A program made the position numbers and the translations under genes. A DNA stretch of 49,731 nucleotides from Nocardia donostiensis. Its GTDB lineage: Bacteria > Actinomycetota > Actinomycetes > Mycobacteriales > Mycobacteriaceae. Where the stretch lies: positions 1 through 49,731 of the forward strand of contig NZ_MUKP01000036.1 in assembly GCF_002081715.1 (NCBI RefSeq), given 5' to 3'. Below the pieces are notes generated by a model. The model worked only from the letters and a program-made list of their open reading frames with translations. It was not told the DNA's origin and did not search any database. How positions within the stretch are numbered: position 1 is the first letter of the stretch; each line of letters opens with the position of its first letter. Positions 1 to 9,960 of the stretch are shown piece after piece.

Positions 1-271
1 ACAGCGAAGCGAACAGGCCACCGGAAGCGCCGGCCTGATGCATCTCTTCGCAGACGATCGCGGCGTCGATACCGTCCCCGCCCGCACCACCGACCTGTTC
101 GGGGTACTGGATGCCGAGCAGGCCGAGCTCACCGGCCTTCTTGTGCAGCTCCCGCGGTATTTCCCCGGCGCGCTCCCAGTTGTCCAGGTCGGGCAGGATC
201 TCGCGCTCCACGAAACGTCGCACGGTAGCCCGTAGCTCGCGGCGTTCGGGGGTATTCCATTCACTGCTCAC
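1..271 (-). CDS. Acyl-CoA dehydrogenase, N-terminal part (runs off the window)
   Basis: The gene enters from the left edge; only about the first 90 codons are present. The start is GTG at 271, overlapping the stop of the upstream AtuA-family gene in a GTGA junction, so the two are translationally coupled. The visible protein begins VSSEWNTPERREL and continues with RATVRRFVEREILP and a LGLLGIQYPEQVGGAGG stretch. That is the alpha-helical N-terminal domain of flavin-dependent acyl-CoA dehydrogenases, including the helix leading to the conserved P-E-(Q/E)-xGG turn. The substrate cannot be told from this part. Its AtuA-family partner suggests catabolism of a branched or terpenoid acyl-CoA, which is an inference. 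Confidence 0.85.
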   Translation of the reverse strand, partial: MSSEWNTPERRELRATVRRFVEREILPDLDNWERAGEIPRELHKKAGELGLLGIQYPEQVGGAGGDGIDAAIVCEEMHQAGASGGLFASL

Positions 272-1983
272 GGCAACAACTCCCTGGGAATGTCGAGATA
301 GCGAGACCGCAGCCATTCGCCGAGGCCTTTGGCTTGCGGGTCGAAACGGGCCTGATATGCGACACCTCGGCCGAGTAGACCGGTGATCACGAAATTCACC
401 GCCCGCAGATTGGGCAGCACATGCCTGGCGACGGGCAGCGGCGCGGTTTCCGGCAACAGTTCGCGCAACCGGTCGACGGTGAGGGTGTGCACCAGCCAGC
501 GCCACTGCTGGTCGGTACGCACCCAGACACCGATATTGGCGTCGCCGCCCTTGTCGCCGCTGCGCGCCAGCGCGATCGTGCCCAGCGGAACGCGGCTGGT
601 CGGCGCCGGTGTCTGCGGTTCGGGAAGTTCCGGTTCGGGGACCTCTTCCAGAGCTCTGGTTTCCGGATTCCCGCCGATGATGACCCGGCGACCGGACGGC
701 AGCACGGCAGTATGCGGCACCGCTGCCGCATCGACATACCCCGGGCTGAACACGCCGTAGGGTGATCCGTTTCCCGGTGGCGTGGTGAAGCTGCAACCGG
801 GGTAGGAGGCCAGCGCCAGCTCGACGGCGGTGCCGGAGAAGGCACGGCCTACCGTGTTGGGATCGGGGTCGCGGACCACGCAGCGCAGCAGCGCGCTGGC
901 CTGCTCCTCGGTTTCGGCGTCCGGGCGGTCGAGCCGAGCCAGCGTCCATTCCAATTCGGCCGGCTTCTTCGGCAGCCACGACTCCAATTGTTGTTGCGCC
1001 AGCTCGGCTTTCGCCTCGATATCGAGACCGGTGAGAATGAATTCCATCTCGTTGCGGAAACCGCCGAGGGTGTTCAACGACACCTTCAACTGCGGCGGCG
1101 GAGCTTCACCGATGGCACCGTCGATCAGCACGCGGTCGGGTCCGTCTTGTGCCAGCCGGACGGTGTCGAGCCGGGTCGTGACATCGGGACCGGCGTAGCG
1201 GGCGCCCTGGATTTCGTACATCAGCTGAGCTGCCACCGTGTCGACGGTGACCGCGCCCCCGGTGCCCTCATGTTTGGTGATGACGCTGCTGCCGTCGGCC
1301 CTGATCTCGGCGATCGGGAAACCAGGCCTACCCAGATCGGGCAGTTCGGTGAAGAAGGCGAAGTTGCCACCAGTGGCCTGGGTGCCGCATTCGATCACAT
1401 GCCCGGCCACCACGGCCCCGGCCAGCTGGTCGTAGTCGGCGCGGCCCCAGCCGAAATGGGCGGCGGCCGGCCCGACCACCACCGAGGCGTCGGTGACCCG
1501 TCCTGTCACCACCACGTCCGCGCCCGCTTCCAGGCATTCCACGATGCCCCACGCGCCCAGATAGGCGTTCGCGGCGAGTGGGGAGCCGAGTCCGAGGTCG
1601 GCGGCGCGTTCGGTGAGGTCGTCGCCTTCGACGTAGCCGATCCGCACGTCCAGTCCGAGGTTTTCTGCCAGCGTGCGCAGTGTCGCGGCCAGCCCGGCCG
1701 GGTTGAGGCCGCCCGCGTTGGCGACGATCTGCACATTGCGTTCCAGCGCGAGACCGAGACAGTCCTCGAGCTGGCGAACGAAAGTTTTCGCGTAGCCGAG
1801 GTCGGGGTTCTTCATCCGGTCCCGGCCCAGGATCAACATGGTCAGCTCGGCGAGATAGTCGCCGGTCAGCACATCGAGCTGCCCGCCTTCGAGCATCTCC
1901 CGCATCGCACCGAGGCGGTCGCCGTAGAACCCGGAACAGTTGCCGATCCGGATCACCCCGGGATCGGCCGCAAGCCTACTCAT
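268..1983 (-). CDS. AtuA-family (DUF1446) acyclic terpene utilisation protein
   Basis: A 571-residue protein beginning MSRLAADPGVIRIGN. The start at 1983 is chosen over the upstream in-frame codon at 2019 because a GGAGG lies 11 bases before it and the family begins close to IRIGNCSGFYGDR. The body matches the AtuA/DUF1446 family (GDYLAELTM, NAGGLNP, GRVTDASVVVGPAAAHFGW). The last 110 residues or so, with RSGDKGGDANIGVW, match the small AtuA-associated C-terminal domain fused to it. AtuA proteins lie in acyclic terpene and related acyl-CoA degradation operons, but their reaction is not well established. The gene is coupled by overlap to the acyl-CoA dehydrogenase that follows. Family assignment is firm; pathway is inferred. 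Confidence 0.85.
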   Translation of the reverse strand: MSRLAADPGVIRIGNCSGFYGDRLGAMREMLEGGQLDVLTGDYLAELTMLILGRDRMKNPDLGYAKTFVRQLEDCLGLALERNVQIVANAGGLNPAGLAATLRTLAENLGLDVRIGYVEGDDLTERAADLGLGSPLAANAYLGAWGIVECLEAGADVVVTGRVTDASVVVGPAAAHFGWGRADYDQLAGAVVAGHVIECGTQATGGNFAFFTELPDLGRPGFPIAEIRADGSSVITKHEGTGGAVTVDTVAAQLMYEIQGARYAGPDVTTRLDTVRLAQDGPDRVLIDGAIGEAPPPQLKVSLNTLGGFRNEMEFILTGLDIEAKAELAQQQLESWLPKKPAELEWTLARLDRPDAETEEQASALLRCVVRDPDPNTVGRAFSGTAVELALASYPGCSFTTPPGNGSPYGVFSPGYVDAAAVPHTAVLPSGRRVIIGGNPETRALEEVPEPELPEPQTPAPTSRVPLGTIALARSGDKGGDANIGVWVRTDQQWRWLVHTLTVDRLRELLPETAPLPVARHVLPNLRAVNFVITGLLGRGVAYQARFDPQAKGLGEWLRSRYLDIPRELLP

Positions 1984-2158
1984 CAGCGGAGATGCCTCCT
2001 GTCGTAGCGGGCCGAACAACCCGGTTATGACGCCAGCGGTGCAGTACCACGTACATGGCCAGCATCACAGCCAGGCAGTAAAAAAGCAAGCGCGCGTGCT
2101 TGTTAATGATCTTCGTCCGGGGAGGCCGCCCCGAACCGCCGGGCCGAGACCAGGCAAA

Positions 2159-2323
2159 ATGGGCCGAGTGTCCTCCGATGTCGCCGTAGTCCTTCTCTTC
2201 GCCCTGGCCGGATTCCTGCTCGGCGGGGTCTACACGACGTGGAAAACCGCCCGGCCCCTGTCCATCGCCCTGGCCGTCTGCGCGGTTCTCGCCGTAGTCG
2301 GGGCCGTCGCCTGGCTGATTTGA
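2159..2323 (+). CDS. Small two-helix membrane protein
   Basis: A 54-residue ORF (MGRVSSDVAVVLL...). It has two hydrophobic segments, roughly residues 8-25 and 34-53, separated by a short polar loop (TTWKTARP) that would be positively charged. Length and layout fit the small conserved membrane proteins common in Mycobacteriales. A GTG at 2168 is an alternative start. It stands alone between two unrelated genes and ends just before a hairpin at 2331-2348. No function can be assigned. Confidence 0.65.
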   Translation: MGRVSSDVAVVLLFALAGFLLGGVYTTWKTARPLSIALAVCAVLAVVGAVAWLI

Positions 2324-2330
2324 CGTCCTC

Positions 2331-2348
2331 CCCGCCATGAAGGGCGGA
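2331..2348. terminator. Hairpin at the end of the small membrane gene and of a TnpB remnant
   Basis: CCGCC and GGCGG arms separated by a short loop (cccgccatgaagggcgga). It lies eight bases after the stop of the small membrane gene. Similar 'ccgccctgaagggcgg' hairpins mark the right end of IS200/IS605-type elements. Here it sits downstream of the tnpB-like fragment, so it may be the old element end rather than a purpose-made terminator. Confidence 0.45.
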
Positions 2349-2413
2349 GATTCCTCCTGCGGCGCTCGCGCGCCGCTGCGGTGGGTTCCTGTTTCGCTGG
2401 GGCGCGCCTCCCG

Positions 2414-2670
2414 CTAAGCGGCAGGACTTGCCATCCCTCCGCAGGCGTTCAACCTCTCGGCGCGTCCCGCCGCGAGAATATTGTTGGCCGCATTGAGATC
2501 GCGGTCATGGGTGACACCGCACGTGCACGTCCATTCCCGGACCTGCAACGGCTTCTTCTCGCCCACGGCTCCGCACACCGAGCACATGCGGGTCGAGGGG
2601 AGCCAGCGGTCCACCTTGCCGAAGGTGCGCCCGTACCGGTGGGCTTTGCCCTCGAGTATGCCGCGCCGGA
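2414..2670 (-). pseudogene. Remnant of an IS200/IS605-family TnpB (OrfB) gene
   Basis: The minus strand encodes the C-terminal end of a TnpB protein: KAHRYGRTFGKVDRWLPS, then a CSVCG ... CTCG zinc-ribbon, HDRDLNAANNILAAG, and ERLNACGG. These are the RuvC-III/zinc-finger hallmarks of TnpB. The homology stops near 2670, at the point where the DHFR-like gene begins its leader, and no N-terminal catalytic part or tnpA is present. The gene is therefore a 5'-truncated relic and cannot encode an active nuclease. The hairpin at 2331-2348 may be the old right end. Confidence 0.8.
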
Positions 2671-2765
2671 CCGATGAGTTTCCCGTAACCGTTCCGTCTG
2701 CAGTAGTGCGCGATGAATTCCCGGGCTTGTTTTTTTCACGACGACAGCAGAAAACGGAGGACTCG

Positions 2766-3320
2766 GTGCGCATACTGGCGATCACTCAGAACATCACCGT
2801 CGACGGCTCGATCGAAATGCTCGGCGACTGGTTCGACCCAGCCCAACAGGGAGACAGCTCCGACCTGCTGGAGGAGCTGCACCGCCAGGACAGCGCCGCC
2901 GACGCCTTCCTCACCGGGCGCCGCACCTTCGAGGATCTGCGCAGCTACTGGCCCGAGCAGACCGACGACCCCACCGGCATCACCGCCTACCTCAACCAGG
3001 TGCGCAAGTATGTGGTGTCCTCGACCATGACCGAACCGAAATGGCAGAACTCCACGATCCTGTCCGGCGACCCGGTCGACCAGGTCGCGGCCCTCAAACA
3101 GCAACCGGGCCAGGACATCGTCGTCACCGGCAGCATCACGCTCTGCCATGCGCTGATCACGGCGGGTCTGGTCGACCAATACCGGCTGTTCGTCTACCCG
3201 GTGGTCCAAGGCCGGGGACGCCGCCTCTTCCCCGACCGATACCAGCTGCCCCGGTTACGACTGCTGGATACGAAATCTTTCCGGTCGGGTATCGCCTACT
3301 CCTGCTACACCCCCGCCTGA
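2766..3320 (+). CDS. RibD C-terminal-domain (dihydrofolate-reductase-like) reductase
   Basis: A 184-residue protein from GTG at 2766, preceded by GGAGG five bases upstream. It begins VRILAITQNITVDGSIEML and contains DAFLTGRRTFED, a KYVVSSTM strand, and a DIVVTGSITLCHALI nucleotide-binding segment, ending in LLDTKSFRSGIAYSCY. This is the single-domain RibD_C/DHFR-like fold that binds NADPH. Such stand-alone copies are common in actinobacteria and their substrates are mostly unknown; true folate reduction is unlikely. It is monocistronic, with the TnpB relic upstream. Confidence 0.85.
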   Translation: MRILAITQNITVDGSIEMLGDWFDPAQQGDSSDLLEELHRQDSAADAFLTGRRTFEDLRSYWPEQTDDPTGITAYLNQVRKYVVSSTMTEPKWQNSTILSGDPVDQVAALKQQPGQDIVVTGSITLCHALITAGLVDQYRLFVYPVVQGRGRRLFPDRYQLPRLRLLDTKSFRSGIAYSCYTPA

Positions 3321-3518
3321 TGGGGTTTATCGGCCGAAACCCGGTCAGGGCGTGCTGTACGTCGGACGCCACGGTGCCGCGAGGGGTGCATCGTGACGTC
3401 CGGCGTGCGGCGGTGGGTGCAGCAGTCACGCGAACCACGCTGTTCTCGCTGCCGCGCCGTTGCGGTCAGCTGTGCCTGCGACGCCTTCAGTATGCTCCTG
3501 GGCTCCGACAAGTTTTGT

Positions 3519-4358
3519 TCAGGCCAGCCGCCACAGCGGTGACACCGGGCCGTGGCCTTTGCCCAGGTCGTAGGAGGCTTTCAAGCAGCGCTCGGTCCAT
3601 TCCTTCGCGAACTCGAATGCATCGGGCACCGAGTAGCCGTGGGCGAGCGCGCAGGCCAGCGCCGCAGCCAGGGTGTCACCGCCGCCGTGGTCGTTGCCGG
3701 TGTAGATCCGCGGGGAGCTGAACTCCAGGAATCGTTCACCGTCGAACAGCAGATCCGTGCTCTGCTCGGAGGTGCGCAGATGCCCACCCTTGACCACCGT
3801 CCACTGCGGTCCCAGCGCGTGCAGCGCCTCGGCAGCCCGCCGCGCCGACGCCTTGTCGGTGACCTCGACCCCGGTGAGCAGCCGCACCTCGTCCAGGTTC
3901 GGCGTGACGATGGTGGCCAGCGGGAACAAGGTGTATCGCACCGCGTCCAGCGCTTCGGCATGTAGCAGCGGGTCACCGTGCATGGACGCCGCCACCGGGT
4001 CAACCACCAGCGGTATCTCGCCGTCGCGGCCGATACCGACCTCCCGGCACACCGCAGCGACCGCTTCGATGATGCCGGTGGAGGCCAGCATCCCGGTTTT
4101 CGCCGCCCCCACCCCGATATCCCCGACTACGGTCCGCACCTGGTCGGCGACGATCTGCGGCGGGACCTCGTGGAAACCGCTCACCCCCAGGGAGTTCTGT
4201 ACGGTCACCGCCGCCACCGCTACCAGCGCATGCACCCCACACAGGGTCATGGTCCGCGAATCGGCTTGAATTCCGGCTCCGCCCCCCGAGTCCGTTCCGG
4301 CGATGGTGAGCGCCCGCACCGGAGTCTGCCCGGTAGGCGCCAGCGGCAACAATCTCAC
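3519..4358 (-). CDS. thiD: Hydroxymethylpyrimidine/phosphomethylpyrimidine kinase ThiD
   Basis: A 279-residue ribokinase-fold kinase from a GTG start at 4358. It phosphorylates HMP and HMP-P in thiamine pyrimidine synthesis, downstream of ThiC (encoded at 7382-9007). Visible signatures are the substrate-binding GTDSGGGAGIQAD near residue 20, AAKTGMLAS, VVDPVAASMHGDPLL, LTPNLDE-type TPNLDEVRLLTG, VVKGGHL, and the anion-hole/catalytic DHGGGDTLAAALA. The ending KGHGPVSPLW is typical of mycobacterial ThiD. It stands alone; no riboswitch was seen in the 113 bases upstream. Confidence 0.95.
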   Translation of the reverse strand: MRLLPLAPTGQTPVRALTIAGTDSGGGAGIQADSRTMTLCGVHALVAVAAVTVQNSLGVSGFHEVPPQIVADQVRTVVGDIGVGAAKTGMLASTGIIEAVAAVCREVGIGRDGEIPLVVDPVAASMHGDPLLHAEALDAVRYTLFPLATIVTPNLDEVRLLTGVEVTDKASARRAAEALHALGPQWTVVKGGHLRTSEQSTDLLFDGERFLEFSSPRIYTGNDHGGGDTLAAALACALAHGYSVPDAFEFAKEWTERCLKASYDLGKGHGPVSPLWRLA

Positions 4359-4471
4359 GCGGCAACCCTACGTGGACCGTGGGTGACATTTACGTGCCAG
4401 GTCAGCTCGCTCACGGCATAGTGCACGGGTCCTGCGATCGTGCGTCGTCGGCCGCAGGCAGCATCGTGCGA

Positions 4472-5029
4472 TCAGCGCACGGTCTGATCGATCAGCCGCC
4501 GCGCGGCCCGATCGGTGCGCTGAGTGTCGCCAGTGATCAACTGGTCCTGCAAGATGCCGCGAAGTCCCGATATGAGCAGAGTGGCGACCACCTCCGGGTC
4601 GTCTACGGTATCGACGCCGCGTAGTCCTTCGGTGAGCGCGGCGACGAAGATGGCGATGGCGTCCTGGGCGTATTCGGTATAGGGGCCGTTGGGGGCGCAG
4701 GCGGCACCGAGGACCTGGAGCATCACCTTGACGCTGATCGCGCCGCTGCCAGTGGTGTTCGCACGCCAGAACTCCCACAGTCGGTCGCGTAGTGAGGCCG
4801 CGTCGGCTACCTCGGCGAAGACCGCCTCGATATCGGGCCGCTGGGTGGCCAGGGCTTGGACCAGCAGTTCTTCTTTGGTGTTGAAGTAGTAGATCAGCAT
4901 CCGCGAGCTGGTACCCAGTTCGGCGGCCAGCGGGCGCAGCGATAGATCCGCCAGTCCGTGTTCGGCGATATAGCCGACGACGGCGTCGAGTAGTTCGGCG
5001 CGTTTGGCGTGGTCGAGTGGGCGAGCCAT
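4472..5029 (-). CDS. TetR-family regulator divergent from a KAS gene
   Basis: A 185-residue repressor beginning MARPLDHAKR. The N-terminal DNA-binding part (about residues 8-55) shows the TetR helix-turn-helix: LSLRPLAAELGTSSRMLIYYFNTKEELL. The rest is a ligand-binding helical domain. An upstream in-frame codon at 5062 exists but would place the start beyond the 18-bp palindrome at 5037-5054, so 5029 is preferred. It is divergently transcribed from the KasA/KasB-type synthase, with only 39 bases between them, and probably represses both genes through that palindrome. Confidence 0.88.
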   Translation of the reverse strand: MARPLDHAKRAELLDAVVGYIAEHGLADLSLRPLAAELGTSSRMLIYYFNTKEELLVQALATQRPDIEAVFAEVADAASLRDRLWEFWRANTTGSGAISVKVMLQVLGAACAPNGPYTEYAQDAIAIFVAALTEGLRGVDTVDDPEVVATLLISGLRGILQDQLITGDTQRTDRAARRLIDQTVR

Positions 5030-5036
5030 GGGTTGA

Positions 5037-5054
5037 CTGTAGCGATCGGTACAG
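5037..5054. promoter_or_regulatory. 18-bp palindrome, candidate TetR operator
   Basis: The sequence ctgtagcgatcggtacag reads the same on both strands except for one internal base pair pairing (16 of 18 positions). It occupies the middle of the 39-base gap between the TetR gene start (5029) and the KAS gene start (5069). Size, symmetry and position are those expected of a TetR-dimer operator controlling a divergent promoter. Confidence 0.7.
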
Positions 5055-5068
5055 GTATCCATGTCCCC

Positions 5069-6316
5069 GTGACTGTAACAACCGCTTCAGAAACTCGGGG
5101 CGCTGCCGAACCGGTAGTGCTCACCGCCTACGCGGCCACCACCTCGCTCGCCGACGATATGGACGAGACCTGGGCCGAGTTGCTGCGCGGTAGTACCGGC
5201 ATCGGCGCGCTCGACGACGATTTCATCGCTGAGTACGACCTCCCGGTGCGGATCGGCGGCAAACTGAAGACGCATCCCGCGGCGCAATTGACCCGCGTCG
5301 AACAGCGCAGGCATTCCTACGTCGAACAACTGGCCCTGGTACTGAGCAGGCGCCTCTGGCAGGAGGCCGGAACACCCGAAGTGGACCCGGAACGACTCGC
5401 CGTCTCCATCGGCACCGGGCTCGGCGGCGGCGACGCGTTGATCGACGCCGTGGACGCGATGCGCGCGGGCGGCTACCGCAAGGTGTCGCCCATGTCGGTG
5501 CCGATGGTCATGCCGAACGGTCCGGCCGCCGCGGTCAGTCTCGAAATCGGTGCTCGTGCCGGAGCTTTCGCTCCGGTCTCGGCATGCTCGTCCGGGACGG
5601 AGGCGGTAGCGCAGGCCTGGCGGCTGATTGCCACCGGGGAAGCCGATATGGTCGTCGCGGGCGGTGTGGAAGGACATATCCACGCCGTGCCGATCGCCAG
5701 TTTCGCCATGATGCGCGCCATGAGCACCCGCAACGACGACCCCGAACGCGCCTCCCGTCCGTTCGACCGCGACCGCGACGGTTTCGTATTCGGTGAGGCA
5801 GGCGCGCTGATGGTGCTCGAATCCGAGCGGCACGCCCGCGCCCGCGGCGCCCGCATCCACGCCCGGATGCTCGGCGCGGGCATCACCTCCGACGCCTACC
5901 ACATCGTTGCCTCCGACCCCGCAGGCACCGGCGCGGCCCGCGCCATGCGCAAAGCGATCGCCGTCGCCGGCCTCGACCCCGCCGATATCCAGCACGTGAA
6001 CGCCCACGCCACCTCGACATCCATCGGCGACGCCTCCGAAGCGACCGCGATCGCCGCGGTGACACCCGATGCCTCCGTCTACGCCCCCAAATCCGCCCTC
6101 GGCCACTCCATCGGAGCGGTCGGCGCCCTCGAAACCCTGCTGACCGCACTCACCCTCCGCGACCAGCAGGTACCGCCCACCCTCAACCTGGACAACCCCG
6201 ACACCGACCTCGACATCGTGCACGGAACTGCCCGCACCCAGCGCATCGACTACGCCCTCACCAATTCGTTCGGCTTCGGCGGGCACAATGTCGCCCTGGC
6301 TCTGGGGCGTGCCTGA
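5069..6316 (+). CDS. Beta-ketoacyl-ACP synthase, KasA/KasB type
   Basis: A 415-residue condensing enzyme from GTG at 5069. The catalytic triad is visible: Cys173 in SACSSGTEA, His313 in NAHATST and His346 in ALGHSIGAVGA; the C-terminal NSFGFGGHN loop is intact. LDDDFIAEYDLPVRIGGKL and LTRVEQRR match the FAS-II KasA/KasB subgroup that elongates meromycolate chains. The usual FAS-II neighbours (acpM, accD6, fabD) are absent, and the gene is paired instead with a divergent TetR gene. It is probably an accessory, regulated KAS; the exact acyl substrate is unknown. Confidence 0.9.
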   Translation: MTVTTASETRGAAEPVVLTAYAATTSLADDMDETWAELLRGSTGIGALDDDFIAEYDLPVRIGGKLKTHPAAQLTRVEQRRHSYVEQLALVLSRRLWQEAGTPEVDPERLAVSIGTGLGGGDALIDAVDAMRAGGYRKVSPMSVPMVMPNGPAAAVSLEIGARAGAFAPVSACSSGTEAVAQAWRLIATGEADMVVAGGVEGHIHAVPIASFAMMRAMSTRNDDPERASRPFDRDRDGFVFGEAGALMVLESERHARARGARIHARMLGAGITSDAYHIVASDPAGTGAARAMRKAIAVAGLDPADIQHVNAHATSTSIGDASEATAIAAVTPDASVYAPKSALGHSIGAVGALETLLTALTLRDQQVPPTLNLDNPDTDLDIVHGTARTQRIDYALTNSFGFGGHNVALALGRA

Positions 6317-6581
6317 CCCTCCCCGAGCAGCGTTATCTCAACGCACGCATTCTGTGCCTCGTGAGCTCGCCCGAGTTCGACGGCTAGGGCATGCCCGAGC
6401 AACGTCCCCCCAGTGATCTGAGCAGGACGCGGTCGGCGGATTTTCGTCGAAGTCTCAGCGCCGTTGCTTCAGGGAGACGAGCGCTTATGTTGCCGAGCGT
6501 TTGACCCATGGTTCGTCTCTCTTCTGGTTGCTGTACTGGATGCAACACAGGGACAGCACGTTCGGAGAGTCAGGAGTAATC

Positions 6582-7205
6582 ATGCGAATCGCAGTCTTCG
6601 GAGCCACCGGTACCCTCGGCAGGCATATCGTCGAGCAGGCGCTGGAACGCGGCCATGAGGTCACCGCCCTCACCCGCGACGCCAACCGAATCGGCCGCAC
6701 CCACGAGAACCTTCACGTCGTCGAAGGAGACGTCCTCGACCCGGCGGCAGTCGAGCGGGCCGTTCTCGGCCAGGACGCGGTATTGATCTCCCTCGGTAAC
6801 GGGCGCAAGGGCGTGGTGCGTGCCGAGGGCACCCGCACGGTCATCGAGGCAATGAACCGCACCGGGGTGAAACGCTTGATCTGCCAGTCCACGCTCGGCG
6901 CGGGCGACAGCCGGTCCAATCTGAACTTCGTCTGGAAGTACGTCATGTTCGGCCTGCTGCTGCGCCCGGCCTACGCCGACCACCAGTTGCAGGAAAAGCA
7001 CGTGCAGGCCAGCGACCTGGATTGGACGATCGTGCGGCCGAGCGCCTTCACCGACGGCCCGCGCACCGGCGCATACCGCCACGGTTTCCCCGCCAGCGAA
7101 ACAGGGTTGTCGTTGAAGATCGCTCGAGCCGATATCGCCGAGTTCATGCTCGACCAGCTCACCGACCGCACTTACCTGCGCGAAACCCCGGGTATCTCCC
7201 AGTGA
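6582..7205 (+). CDS. NAD(P)-binding atypical SDR (NmrA-like) oxidoreductase
   Basis: A 207-residue protein starting at ATG 6582 with AGGAG six bases upstream. The Rossmann motif GATGTLGRHIV lies at residues 7-17, followed by the second strand VVEGDVLDP, an LISLGNG segment, and WTIVRPSAFTDGP. This is the atypical SDR/NmrA-like group that binds NAD(P)H, including flavin-reductase-like and regulatory members. It is monocistronic after about 265 bases in which I saw no gene. Substrate unknown. Confidence 0.88.
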   Translation: MRIAVFGATGTLGRHIVEQALERGHEVTALTRDANRIGRTHENLHVVEGDVLDPAAVERAVLGQDAVLISLGNGRKGVVRAEGTRTVIEAMNRTGVKRLICQSTLGAGDSRSNLNFVWKYVMFGLLLRPAYADHQLQEKHVQASDLDWTIVRPSAFTDGPRTGAYRHGFPASETGLSLKIARADIAEFMLDQLTDRTYLRETPGISQ

Positions 7206-7322
7206 GTCGGCGCCGGATGTTCGCAGCGAAGAATGGCTGTCGGTGCGGACACCGATAGCGCCGTGCAGGGCGACCCCAGGCCGGGAACGGCTCGGGATAG
7301 GTACATCAGGACAGAGGGCATC

Positions 7323-7356
7323 CGATGGGCCGGCCTCCGTGGAAACCGGCCCATCG
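7323..7356. terminator. Bidirectional terminator between convergent genes
   Basis: Perfect 11-bp arms CGATGGGCCGG and CCGGCCCATCG around a 12-base loop. The hairpin lies between the convergent NAD(P)-binding reductase and thiC genes and can end transcription from both sides. Confidence 0.8.
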
Positions 7357-7381
7357 AAAGGCTTATCCGCGGGACTGCGGT

Positions 7382-9007
<1,626 letters not shown>

Positions 9008-9019
9008 CGTGATCTTCCT

Positions 9020-9118
9020 CCCTACGCCGGCATTACCCGGTCAGGTTCATACGGTCGACAGCCCTGATCGCCCGAAAGGGCTAGCCGTCCTCTCAGCCCG
9101 CTGGTGCGAGCCCCCGTT
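9020..9118 (-). promoter_or_regulatory. TPP (THI-box) riboswitch upstream of thiC
   Basis: Read on the minus strand, the leader shows the conserved THI-box parts in order: GGGGGCTCGCACC, the CTGAGAGG core, a variable hairpin with a TTTC loop (ctagccctttcgggc), and the ACCTGACCGGGTAATGCCGG ... GTAGGGA end. The ribosome-binding GGAGG directly follows and overlaps the 3' end of the aptamer, so control is likely at translation initiation: TPP binding would hide the site. Confidence 0.93.
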
Positions 9119-9238
9119 GGCGTGTGAAATTCGTCCGCGATCGACCATACCCCGACTTCTCGGCGACTTGCCCGGAGATGGGAAGACCTACGTGCGCCGA
9201 ATTCGGTGGCACCGGGCGAATCGGGCGTGGGCAGGCAA

Positions 9239-9256
9239 ACTATACATATGTGTAGT
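9239..9256. promoter_or_regulatory. 18-bp palindrome, candidate operator of the ABC-exporter TetR
   Basis: The sequence actatacatatgtgtagt is symmetric at 16 of 18 positions and sits 48 bases before the TetR gene start. A second, imperfect half copy (catatttgtgtag) follows at about 9282-9294. The AT-rich block contrasts with its surroundings. Position and shape fit autoregulation by the TetR protein at 9305-9946. Confidence 0.65.
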
Positions 9257-9304
9257 AATGTGCCTGTGCGTGAAGGAAAGTGCATATTTGTGTAGGTGCG
9301 GGCT

Positions 9305-9946
9305 ATGGTGATCACATCCGATCCCGAAGACCTCACAGCTCGAGCCCGGATCCGCGACGCCGCGCTACGGCAATTCGGCGAGCACGGCTTCGAACGGGCG
9401 ACCATCCGGGGTATCGCCGACGCGGCGGGGGTGTCATCAGGGCTGGTGCGGCATCATTTCGGGGCCAAAGAAGCGTTGCGGGATGCTTGTGACGCCTATC
9501 TGGCCCGGGTGCTGCACGGGATCAACGATCAGGTACAGACCGGAGATGCCACGGGCGGAGCGAACCATGTGGCGACCGCGATCGCCGCGTTCGGCCCGTA
9601 TCAGCGGTATCTGTCGCGGGCGTTGACCGAGGGCCGGGCGGTTGCCCTGTTCGACAAGCTGGTCGAGCTGGCCGAACAGTGGTTGGCAGAAGCGGATGCC
9701 GAACGTCCCGATCCGCCCGTGGTGTCGCGACGGGCCAGGGCGACCGTGTGTGCGGCCATGTCGCTTGCGGTCCCGATCCTTCATGACCATGTGTCACGAA
9801 ACCTCGGTGTGGATGTGCTCGGCCCGGACGGAGCGGCGGTGCTGGCTCCGATCCTGCTGGATATCTACTCCCATCCCTATCTCACCCCGGACGAGGCCGC
9901 GTCGCTCCGGGCACAGTTGCAGGCCGCCGAGACCGGCTCTCGATAG
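9305..9946 (+). CDS. TetR-family regulator of the adjacent ABC exporter
   Basis: A 213-residue protein (MVITSDPEDLTARARIRDAALRQFG in two parts). The helix-turn-helix TIRGIADAAGVSSGLVRHHFGAKEAL is at about residues 32-57, typical of TetR. The C-terminal domain is the longer helical type seen in regulators of drug exporters. A GTG at 9296 is an alternative start. It lies 14 bases upstream of the ABC ATPase gene on the same strand, with a palindrome upstream, so it probably represses the three-gene unit. Confidence 0.88.
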   Translation: MVITSDPEDLTARARIRDAALRQFGEHGFERATIRGIADAAGVSSGLVRHHFGAKEALRDACDAYLARVLHGINDQVQTGDATGGANHVATAIAAFGPYQRYLSRALTEGRAVALFDKLVELAEQWLAEADAERPDPPVVSRRARATVCAAMSLAVPILHDHVSRNLGVDVLGPDGAAVLAPILLDIYSHPYLTPDEAASLRAQLQAAETGSR

Positions 9947-9960
9947 CAGAAGGATGTGTC

